Assembly: GCA_910587285.1 (NCBI GenBank)
Contig: CAJULM010000005.1
Span: 31,971-95,970, forward strand
DNA length: 64,000 nucleotides
Source: an uncultured Oscillospiraceae bacterium
GTDB taxonomy: Bacteria; Bacillota; Clostridia; Oscillospirales; Oscillospiraceae
Direction: 5' to 3'
Shown: in pieces, positions 1-6,728 of the stretch
Layout: each line of letters opens with the position of its first letter
How positions within the stretch are numbered: position 1 is the stretch's first letter
Made by a program: the position numbers and the translations under genes
Notes under the pieces: model-generated
What the model saw: only the letters and a program-made list of their open reading frames with translations
What the model was told of the DNA's origin: nothing
The model's database searches: none

Positions 1-154
1 TTAGGTTGGCGCACATATTCTTTGCCGAGTCGTTGCGCTCCTCGTCGTTGCCTACGTAGATGACCGTGACAGGGTAACCCTTAGTGGCAAAAAGCTGCGC
101 GATGCCCACGCCCATTTTGCCGCCGCCGATGACGCCAATGCTCCAGTTGTTCAT
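1..154 (-). CDS. 3-hydroxyacyl-CoA dehydrogenase (N-terminal part only)
   Basis: The first 51 residues are visible; the rest lies beyond the window start. They read as the Rossmann NAD-binding start of a 3-hydroxybutyryl/3-hydroxyacyl-CoA dehydrogenase: a hydrophobic first strand, a glycine loop of the GxGxMG type (GGGKMG), then GIAQLFATKGYPVTVI. The enzyme reduces acetoacetyl-CoA or oxidises 3-hydroxyacyl-CoA with NAD(H). The start ATG has a GAAAGGCAG ribosome-binding site. It is transcribed divergently from a sigma-54 activator gene and probably belongs to the same regulon as the thiolase operon at 1.8-5.4 kb. Family is fairly clear; exact substrate is not. Confidence 0.75.
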   Translation of the reverse strand, partial: MNNWSIGVIGGGKMGVGIAQLFATKGYPVTVIYVGNDEERNDSAKNMCANL

Positions 155-223
155 TTTAAAATCGTCTGCCTTTCTTTAATAATCGTAACATAATTGTGGG
201 AATCATTGTGAAAAAACTCCATA

Positions 224-252
224 TTGCGAATCGTTAGTTAACGCTGTATAAT
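224..252 (+). promoter_or_regulatory. sigma-70 promoter of the sigma-54 activator gene
   Basis: TTGCGA (224-229), 17-bp spacer, TATAAT (247-252). It points at the activator gene whose ATG is at 320, leaving a leader of about 60 nt. Confidence 0.7.
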
Positions 253-254
253 AC

Positions 255-270
255 TACAAGTAACGTGCCG
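255..270 (-). promoter_or_regulatory. possible sigma-54 (-24/-12) promoter for the dehydrogenase
   Basis: On the minus strand the sequence CGGCACGTTACTTGTA resembles TGGCACN5TTGCW, with GG and the -12 dinucleotide separated by the required 10 bp. The -12 GC is GT here, so the match is imperfect. It would drive the dehydrogenase start at 154. The neighbouring activator and the much better element at 5466-5480 make it plausible. Confidence 0.4.
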
Positions 271-283
271 TTCCGATTCGGAA
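271..283. promoter_or_regulatory. 13-bp palindrome, possible regulator site
   Basis: TTCCGATTCGGAA is a perfect dyad (6-bp arms, 1-bp centre) in the divergent intergenic region. A related half-site TCCGAAC follows at 286-292. It directly abuts the putative -24 element, closer than a usual sigma-54 enhancer, so its role is open. Confidence 0.35.
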
Positions 284-319
284 GGTCCGAACGCATCAAA
301 AAACAGTGCGGAAAGGGGA

Positions 320-1843
320 ATGTCCATGAGCAAAACAATGCGCCAGCTGCGGCATGAGGCCGAGGCGCTGCTGGCCCGCCGGGAACTGTGGGACGGCGCC
401 GTGCCGGAGCCCGTGCGCGCTCTGATCCAGGACTTGGCCGCTGTGGAGGAGCCGGAAATCGACTTCAAGCGGATCGTGGATGCCATTGATGAAGGCATTT
501 TTATCACGGACAAGAACGGTTACGTGCTCTATGTCAACCCGTCCTATTCCTGCAACACAGGCGTGCCTGAATCCGATGTGCTCCACCGCTATGTTCGGGA
601 CATCATTGCCGACGGGGTGTTCAGCGGCGGCTCCACGGTGCCTGTGCTCCAAAGCAAGAAAAAGGTATACCGCCTGTCCACCACCTACCGTTCTGACCCG
701 CCCCGGATGGGCTACACCGCTGGCGTCCCCATTTTCGACAAAACCGGGGAGCTTGAGCAGGTGGTGGTGACCTCCCGCCCCATCCGCAATCTGATGCAGC
801 TGCGGGACGAATTTCCCCAGTTTCTCTCCAAGGCAAAGAGCATTGCAGAGAACGAAATCCAAATCCTCCAGGAGGCCGCGCCCGCCCAGGAGGGCAGCCT
901 ACAGTGGAACGCGCCCCAAATGGAACAGGTGCACAAGCTCATCTGCCGCACAGCCCCAACAGACGCCACCATCCTGCTCACCGGCGAATCCGGCGTGGGC
1001 AAAGAGGTGGTGGCCGATGAGATTTACCGCCTCAGCAAACGGTGGGACAAGCCATTTGTAAAGGTCAACTGCGCCGCCATCCCGGCCAATCTGCTGGAGT
1101 CGGAGCTGTTCGGCTATGAGCGGGGGGCCTTTTCCGGAGCGGGAGCCAAGGGTAAAAAGGGCCTGATGGAGCTGGCTCACCGCGGCACCCTTCTACTGGA
1201 CGAAATCGGCGAGCTGCCCATGGACCTCCAGGCCAAGCTGCTGCGCGTCATCCAAAGCAAGGAAATCCGCCGGGTCGGTGGCACCCAGGACATTCCGTTA
1301 GACATTCGGTACATCGCCGCCACCAATCGAAACCTGAAGCAGTGCGTGGCGGAAGGGACCTTCCGGCAGGACCTTTATTACCGCCTCCGGGTTATCCCCA
1401 TTGATATCCCGCCCCTGAGGGAACGGCGGGCCGATATCGGCCCGCTGTGCAAATATTTCGCACAGCGCTTCAACGAACGCTACCACACCGAATATACATT
1501 TACCGACAGGGAACTGGCCCTGCTGGAGGGTTATTCCTGGCCGGGGAATGTGCGGGAGCTGGAAAATGTCATTGAGTATTTTACCATCTGCCGCACCGGG
1601 ACACAGAGCGCGGACGAGCCCATGCTCCGAAGCCTGCTGGATGCGGATGGCGGCCAAAGCGCAGCCGGGAGCGATGCGGGTGGCATGGCCAGCGCCCTGG
1701 AGAATTTGGAGAAGCATCTCATTGAAGACGCGCTCATGCGCAGCAAAAACCTGCGGGACGCGGGAAAGCTGTTGAACATCAGCGCCCCCACCTTATCCCG
1801 TAAGATCAAGCAGTACCACATCGACTATCCCCGGAGCAAGTAG
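320..1843 (+). CDS. sigma-54-dependent transcriptional activator (PAS, AAA+, Fis-type HTH)
   Basis: A 507-residue enhancer-binding protein that remodels sigma-54 RNA polymerase. A PAS sensor lies at roughly residues 55-165. The AAA+ domain (about 195-425) has Walker A GESGVGKE, the sigma-54 contact loop GAFSGA, Walker B LLLDEIGEL and the arginine-finger region. A Fis-like HTH is at the C-terminus (GKLLNISAPTLSRKIKQY). The ATG at 320 follows GGAAAGGGGA. The PAS domain suggests it senses a small cytosolic ligand, possibly an acid or CoA-related metabolite (inference). It sits between two units with -24/-12-like promoters (255-270 and 5466-5480), its likely targets. It converges with the thiolase gene, with only two bases between stop codons. 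Confidence 0.93.
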   Translation: MSMSKTMRQLRHEAEALLARRELWDGAVPEPVRALIQDLAAVEEPEIDFKRIVDAIDEGIFITDKNGYVLYVNPSYSCNTGVPESDVLHRYVRDIIADGVFSGGSTVPVLQSKKKVYRLSTTYRSDPPRMGYTAGVPIFDKTGELEQVVVTSRPIRNLMQLRDEFPQFLSKAKSIAENEIQILQEAAPAQEGSLQWNAPQMEQVHKLICRTAPTDATILLTGESGVGKEVVADEIYRLSKRWDKPFVKVNCAAIPANLLESELFGYERGAFSGAGAKGKKGLMELAHRGTLLLDEIGELPMDLQAKLLRVIQSKEIRRVGGTQDIPLDIRYIAATNRNLKQCVAEGTFRQDLYYRLRVIPIDIPPLRERRADIGPLCKYFAQRFNERYHTEYTFTDRELALLEGYSWPGNVRELENVIEYFTICRTGTQSADEPMLRSLLDADGGQSAAGSDAGGMASALENLEKHLIEDALMRSKNLRDAGKLLNISAPTLSRKIKQYHIDYPRSK

Positions 1844-1845
1844 GA

Positions 1846-3054
1846 TTACTGGGCCAGCTCCACCATGCAGGCCATTCCCTGGCCACCGCCGATACACAGC
1901 GTGGCAATCCCGTAGCGCACCTGGCGGCGGCCCATCTCGTAAATCAGCGTGGTGAGAATCCGGGTGCCGCTGTTGCCCAGGGCGTGGCCCAGGGCGATAG
2001 CCCCGCCGTTTACATTCACCCGGCCGTACAGCTCGCTGCCCATATCCATGCCCAGCTCCTTGAGGCAGCCCAGAGACTGGGCCGCGAAGGCCTCGTTCAG
2101 CTCGAACAGGCCGATGTCCTCCAGGGTGAGCCCGGTTTTGTCCAGCACCTTACGAATGGCGTACACGGGACCCAGGCCCATCAGGGCGGGATCGCAGCCC
2201 GCGCTGGACATGGCCTTGATGGTGACCAGGGGCTTACAGCCCAGCTCTTTGGCCTTGGCCGCACTCATGACGATCACCGCCGAAGCGCCGTCGTTCATGC
2301 CGGAGGCGTTGCCGGCGGTGACGGTGCCGCCCTGCTTGAAGGCAGGCCTCAGCTTTGCCAAGCTGTCTACCGTGGTTTCCGGGCGGGGGTGCTCGTCGAT
2401 ATCGAACAAAAAGGACCCCTTGCGCTCCTTCACCTCATAAGGCAGAATTTCCTCCTTAAATTTCCCCGCCGCCATGGCCTCCTTGGCCTTGCGCTGGCTG
2501 TCCGCGGCGAAGGCGTCCTGCTCCTGCCGGGTAATGTGGTACTTGTCCGCCACGTTTTCCGCAGTGAGCCCCATATTCAGGTTGGGGTAAAGCGCCTGGG
2601 GCTGCACAATGGTGACGCCGTGGGCAAAGGTATCGTACAGCATCTTATCCCCGCCCCGCAGGGGGGCGTACCGGGCGGAGGGATCCAGATAATATGTCAG
2701 CCGGGACATGACCTCCACGCCCCCCGCGCAGATAATGTCGGCCTCGCCGGACATGATCTCGTACGCAGCGCTCATCACAGCCTGGAGAGAGGAGGCGCAC
2801 TGCCGGTCCACCGTATAGGCGGGCACCTCGACAGGCACGCCGGCCAGCAGAGCGGCGCACCGGGCCACGTTGGGGGTATAGCCGTACACATCGCCCAGAA
2901 TTACCTGATCCAGCTGGTCCAGCGGCACATTGGAGCGGGCGGCGGCCTCTTTGATCACTGCGGCGGCCAGGTCCTGGGCCTCCACCGTTTTCAGGCTACC
3001 CAGGTAAGCGCCCACCGGGGTGCGTACGGCGCTGGTGATGACAACATCCTGCAT
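1846..3054 (-). CDS. acetyl-CoA C-acetyltransferase (thiolase)
   Basis: A 402-residue thiolase: condenses two acetyl-CoA to acetoacetyl-CoA or cleaves 3-ketoacyl-CoA. The nucleophile Cys is in DRQCASSLQAV (about residue 90), the His in NGGAIALGHALGNSG and the second Cys in CIGGGQGMA. I chose the second in-frame ATG at 3054 because AGAAAGG is 9 nt upstream of it but abuts the ATG at 3063. It is third in a minus-strand operon after the beta-keto acid cleavage enzyme and the fatty-acid transporter, so it probably handles the acetoacetyl-CoA those steps feed. Confidence 0.95.
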   Translation of the reverse strand: MQDVVITSAVRTPVGAYLGSLKTVEAQDLAAAVIKEAAARSNVPLDQLDQVILGDVYGYTPNVARCAALLAGVPVEVPAYTVDRQCASSLQAVMSAAYEIMSGEADIICAGGVEVMSRLTYYLDPSARYAPLRGGDKMLYDTFAHGVTIVQPQALYPNLNMGLTAENVADKYHITRQEQDAFAADSQRKAKEAMAAGKFKEEILPYEVKERKGSFLFDIDEHPRPETTVDSLAKLRPAFKQGGTVTAGNASGMNDGASAVIVMSAAKAKELGCKPLVTIKAMSSAGCDPALMGLGPVYAIRKVLDKTGLTLEDIGLFELNEAFAAQSLGCLKELGMDMGSELYGRVNVNGGAIALGHALGNSGTRILTTLIYEMGRRQVRYGIATLCIGGGQGMACMVELAQ

Positions 3055-3089
3055 CTTTTTCATCCTTTCTATCTGTGAATAGGATTTGC

Positions 3090-3125
3090 GAGAAGGGCTT
3101 TCCGGGCAATCGGAAAGCCCTTCTC
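3090..3125. other. intergenic hairpin between transporter and thiolase genes
   Basis: Perfect 14-bp inverted repeat (GAGAAGGGCTTTCC and its complement) with an 8-nt loop. No U-tract follows on the minus strand, so it is more likely an mRNA processing or stability element, or a partial attenuator, than a strong terminator. Confidence 0.6.
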
Positions 3126-3135
3126 GGCAGTTTAC

Positions 3136-4512
3136 TTAGAAAATCATGGGGAACAGGAGCAGTCCGGCAATGGTGAACACCAGCCAGAACACGCACATGA
3201 ACGCCATGAAGCCCCAGACGTCCTTCAGCTTGCTGCCCGTCATGGCCAGGGCGGGGATGATATACAGGGGCTGGATCAGATTGGTGACCTGGTCGCCGTA
3301 CACAAAACCGTTTACAACCGTGACCATGTCTGCGCCCAGCTTCTGCGCCGCATCCATCAGCAGGGGACCCTGGATGATAAACTGACCGCCCTGAGAGGGA
3401 ATGAACAGATTGACCACGGCAGAGGACAGGTAGGCCACCACGGGCAGGGTGCGGGCGGTGGAAATCTGCACCAGGCCGGCCACCACGATGGCCGCCAGGC
3501 CGGAGTCGGCCATGATGCCGGCGATGCCGCCGTAGAACGGGAACTGGAACATGACCTCGGTGCCCAGCTTCATACAGTCCTTGTGGGCGCCGATAAAGGC
3601 GGTGGGCGTGCTGTACAGGAAGCAGTTGATGGTGAGGAAGATGGTAATGATGAAGTTCAGGCTCAGCGCGCCCAGGAAGCCCTTAGTGACAAACTCGTGA
3701 ACAATCACCACAACGCCCATGATGCCGATCAGCCACATGATGATACGGCTGCCGTTCATCTTGCCGGCAAAGGTGGTGCGGTCAATCTTCATCCACTCCG
3801 CTTCCTCCTCCGCAGCGGCATCATCCGCGGCATAGGAGATGCCTGCGGAGACGGGAGGACGGGTGACAACCGCCAGAATCATGGTCAGGATGGCCAGGGT
3901 CAGGAACATGGCGATGTTCACAGGGTTGTAAACAGTCTCGGCCTGGGAGAGCGTACGGCCAAAATACTCCTGCATATAATTGCCTTCCGTGGCCAGCAGA
4001 CCGTAAACCGCACAGGTGGGGCTCAGGGTCTGGCCCAGGCAGGAGGTGCAGTACCCCGCCACAATCATCAGCGGGAAGTGAACGCCCTTGATGCGCTTGG
4101 AGATGGCAATGGCGAACACGGTGCAGGACATGGTGCAGAACGCCCAGTTGATGAAAGAGGCGATGTAGCCCCACACCATCAGCACACACATGGCCACAGC
4201 CGGACTGCGCAGATAGGTGGCCAGCTTGTTTACCGCGCGGGTTACATACTTGGACTTCGCGGTAGCGGCGCACACAATAACCATCAGGGACATCTGCATG
4301 GAGAAGGCCAGCTGGGTCCACATTCCGTTGAACCACTGCATACACAGGTCCACAGGGTTAGTCCAGGTGAAAATCAGAGCTGCGAAAAAGACGATGAAGG
4401 TCAGGATCAGGCAGAACACCATGGACTCAGGGATGATCTTGTCTGCGGCAAATTGGAACTTCTGACTAAAGCGCCACAGGAAATTGCCTCTTTCTTCCTT
4501 CGGCTGTGTCAT
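3136..4512 (-). CDS. atoE: short-chain fatty acid transporter (AtoE family)
   Basis: A 458-residue, very hydrophobic protein with about 10-12 membrane segments, matching the AtoE short-chain fatty-acid permease family in length and in segments such as FAADKIIPESMVFCLILT near the N-terminus. The loop GYCTSCLGQTLSPTCAVYGLLATEGNYM and the region FIPSQGGQFIIQGP are typical. It should move acetoacetate, butyrate or similar acids across the membrane. The start is preceded by AAAGGAG. It lies 34 bp after the beta-keto acid cleavage enzyme gene, in the same operon. Confidence 0.9.
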   Translation of the reverse strand: MTQPKEERGNFLWRFSQKFQFAADKIIPESMVFCLILTFIVFFAALIFTWTNPVDLCMQWFNGMWTQLAFSMQMSLMVIVCAATAKSKYVTRAVNKLATYLRSPAVAMCVLMVWGYIASFINWAFCTMSCTVFAIAISKRIKGVHFPLMIVAGYCTSCLGQTLSPTCAVYGLLATEGNYMQEYFGRTLSQAETVYNPVNIAMFLTLAILTMILAVVTRPPVSAGISYAADDAAAEEEAEWMKIDRTTFAGKMNGSRIIMWLIGIMGVVVIVHEFVTKGFLGALSLNFIITIFLTINCFLYSTPTAFIGAHKDCMKLGTEVMFQFPFYGGIAGIMADSGLAAIVVAGLVQISTARTLPVVAYLSSAVVNLFIPSQGGQFIIQGPLLMDAAQKLGADMVTVVNGFVYGDQVTNLIQPLYIIPALAMTGSKLKDVWGFMAFMCVFWLVFTIAGLLLFPMIF

Positions 4513-4546
4513 AGCATATTCTCCTTTTCTCGTTTTCTGTTCCAGA

Positions 4547-5398
4547 TTATTTCAGTCCAAGAATCTCACGGGCCTCGTCCGGGGTAGCGGCCTGACAGCT
4601 GTACTCCTCAATGACCCGCTTGGCCCGGGCCACAAACTGAGCGTTGCTCTCCGCCAGAACGCCCTTCGCGTACATCACATTGTCCTCCATACCCACGCGG
4701 ATGCCGCCGCCCAAAGCCACAGCGCCGTACAGCATCTCCAGCGCGGTGTGTCCCACACCGAAGCAGCTCCAGGTGGACCCGGGACACAGCTGCTCCATGG
4801 TCTCCTTCATGAAAATCAGGTTTTTCATGCTGCCGGGGATGCCGTTGGCGCAACCCATGCAGAACTGGAAGTGCAGCGGAGCCTTGAGCACCCCCTTCTT
4901 CAGATAATAGGCGGCATTGGCGATCATGCCGGGGTCAAATGCCTCAATCTCCGGCTTGATGTGGTTGTCCTGCATGATTCCGCCCAGCTTTTCCAGGAAC
5001 GCGGGAGGATTGAGGAACAGGCCGCTGTTGAGCCAGTTCATGGAGCCGCAGTCATAGGAGGCCATCTCGGGATGGAGCTCGACGATGTGCTCATAGCGGC
5101 ATTCCTCATTGGGGAAGGAAGCGGCCCCAGAGGTCGTCATATTGATGATAATATCACAGTCGGGGTGGTTGGCCCGGAGCAGCTCCACCGTTTTGCGAAA
5201 CTTCTCCTTGTCCATGGTGCCGTTGCCCTCATCGTCGCGCATATGAAGATGGGCCATGGCCGCGCCTGCCTTCCAGCAGGTGTAGACATCCTCGGAGATC
5301 TCCTCCGGAGTCATGGGCACATTGGGATTGTCCTTTTTCTTGGGCCATGCGCCGGTGGTGGCTACGGTAATGATACGCTTGTTTTTCAGATTTGGCAT
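4547..5398 (-). CDS. kce: 3-keto-5-aminohexanoate cleavage enzyme family (BKACE)
   Basis: A 283-residue TIM-barrel enzyme of the beta-keto acid cleavage family, which converts a beta-keto acid plus acetyl-CoA to acetoacetate plus a new acyl-CoA; in lysine fermentation the substrate is 3-keto-5-aminohexanoate. Zn-ligand motif AHLHMRD (about residue 45) and the late Glu in VGMEDNVMYAKG are present. The start at 5398 has AAAGGAGAG; the in-frame ATG at 5449 lies at the predicted transcription start and lacks a ribosome site. First gene of the sigma-54 operon. Substrate is inferred only: the other lysine genes are not in this window. Confidence 0.85.
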   Translation of the reverse strand: MPNLKNKRIITVATTGAWPKKKDNPNVPMTPEEISEDVYTCWKAGAAMAHLHMRDDEGNGTMDKEKFRKTVELLRANHPDCDIIINMTTSGAASFPNEECRYEHIVELHPEMASYDCGSMNWLNSGLFLNPPAFLEKLGGIMQDNHIKPEIEAFDPGMIANAAYYLKKGVLKAPLHFQFCMGCANGIPGSMKNLIFMKETMEQLCPGSTWSCFGVGHTALEMLYGAVALGGGIRVGMEDNVMYAKGVLAESNAQFVARAKRVIEEYSCQAATPDEAREILGLK

Positions 5399-5465
5399 GG
5401 GCAGTCTCTCCTTTGTCTGTAATGTATGGCGTTCACCGGAAAAGTACACACATCAAGATCAAAAA

Positions 5466-5480
5466 GCAAACAGCGTGCCA
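5466..5480 (-). promoter_or_regulatory. sigma-54 promoter (-24/-12) of the kce-atoE-thiolase operon
   Basis: Minus-strand TGGCACGCTGTTTGC matches the consensus TGGCACN5TTGC exactly, with GG and GC 10 bp apart. Transcription would begin near 5454, giving a leader of about 55 nt before the ATG at 5398. The activator gene at 320-1843 is the obvious candidate regulator. Confidence 0.88.
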
Positions 5481-5836
5481 ATTTCACAAGCGTGGTTTGG
5501 AAGAAAACAAAAATCCGTCTAAAGGCAAAGAATCAGCCGAAAGTATGCTTGTTTTTATCAGAAATTTGATTTTAGCAGAAATCACAGCGCGCCCAAAACA
5601 GAATATAAATCCGCCAATCCGGCCATTCTTGTTTCAGCCGTGAAAGCTTGTTTCATTTCATAAATAGGCTGGCCTCTCTTTCAGTGCCGGCTCCCAGCTC
5701 TGAAAATTTCTTTTGACTCGTCGGCATCGCGCCATTCCAAATGCAGACAGCACATCCCCAAAAGGCACATTTGTCCAACGAAAACGACCGCACACTCCAC
5801 GAGTGGCGGCCGCCTCGGCGACGATTTGGTTTTCTA
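5481..5836. other. intergenic region upstream of the sigma-54 promoter
   Basis: About 355 bp with no convincing gene. Its right half is AT-rich and holds small imperfect dyads about 100 bp upstream of the predicted start (ATCAGAAATTTGAT near 5559) and TTTCAGCCGTGAAA near 5632, possible enhancer sites for the activator. I see no promoter for a rightward gene. The sortase gene ends at its right edge. Confidence 0.4.
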
Positions 5837-6655
5837 TCAACTGGACGCAGATGCCACCGGGTATTCCTGCGCCAAATAGGCGTGTACCACCCATCGGGTC
5901 TCCGGCCCGCCCGCCGCGGTACAGGTGGACAGGCTCAGGATCCGGTCGTCCGCCCCTGGAACCACCCCCGTTTCAATCTCCGAGCTGTCAACGCAATACT
6001 CAATGAATTCCTCCTCCAGCGCGCTCTCCTCCAGGTCCAGCCGATACACAATTTCTCTCACTCCCGCCTCCTCGGCGGAAAAAATCTCATAGCGCCGTAC
6101 CGTCCCCTCCGTGGCCACATACACGCTTGGGTGCTCCCGCCAAAAGTCTATCCTGTCATAATATTTTAATGTGCCGAACATGGTCTCGTTGTTCATTCTA
6201 TGGGCATAGACGATGGTGTTGAACCCCATAAAATCCGAGCTGTTGGTGCACTCCAAGAACACTGCGCCGCCGCTGCTGGGCTCCTTTTTCCAGTTGTGAG
6301 TCAGGTAATACTGGTTATCTGCCCCCTGCACCACGGGATAGGACAGCTCTGTACCGGGTATGAGAATCCAGCCAATCACGTCCCCGTTGACCGCCCGCAG
6401 CCCGTCCAAGTCCAGCTCCGTCAGTGCGGCGGCCTCCTCCGGCAACGGCTGGGGCGTCGGCTCCCAGCTTGGGGTCGGTGTCGCGCTGGGCAGCGGCGAA
6501 ACCTTTGCGGGCGGCAGGCCGGCCACCCGCTCCGCCTCCCCTCGGTCAGCCACAATTCTGCGCTGCTCTATCTGCCAGCGCACTGCCATAATCGCGCTGA
6601 ACGCAAATACCAGTGCCAGCGCCGCTCCCAGCACAGCGCGCAGCTTCTTTCCCAT
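5837..6655 (-). CDS. srtB: class B sortase
   Basis: A 272-residue membrane transpeptidase that links wall proteins to peptidoglycan. One N-terminal membrane segment (about residues 7-26), a Pro/Ser/Thr-rich stalk, then the sortase domain with catalytic His152 (VYAHRMN), Cys245 (LSLSTC) and Arg254 (ETRWVVHAY). The ATG at 6655 has AAAGGAGG; longer in-frame extensions lack one. It follows its likely substrate, the wall protein at 6729-8846, which ends in a VPQTG sorting signal. It probably shares that gene's transcript, with a hairpin in between. Confidence 0.93.
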   Translation of the reverse strand: MGKKLRAVLGAALALVFAFSAIMAVRWQIEQRRIVADRGEAERVAGLPPAKVSPLPSATPTPSWEPTPQPLPEEAAALTELDLDGLRAVNGDVIGWILIPGTELSYPVVQGADNQYYLTHNWKKEPSSGGAVFLECTNSSDFMGFNTIVYAHRMNNETMFGTLKYYDRIDFWREHPSVYVATEGTVRRYEIFSAEEAGVREIVYRLDLEESALEEEFIEYCVDSSEIETGVVPGADDRILSLSTCTAAGGPETRWVVHAYLAQEYPVASASS

Positions 6656-6675
6656 CACAATTCCTCCTTTGATAG

Positions 6676-6707
6676 AAAGCGCGGCCCGGTAAACCGGGTC
6701 GCGCTTT
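6676..6707. terminator. hairpin between wall-protein and sortase genes
   Basis: Arms AAAGCGCG+CCCGGT and ACCGGG+CGCGCTTT. On the minus strand it is followed only by TTTCTAT, so it probably attenuates rather than stops transcription, letting the wall protein be made in excess of its sortase. Confidence 0.55.
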
Positions 6708-6728
6708 TTCCTCGAGCATGATTTTCGC

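Noticed and set aside
5392..5894. Short open frames in the gap right of the kce promoter
   Set aside because: No ribosome sites, no recognisable protein features, and one overlaps the sigma-54 promoter.
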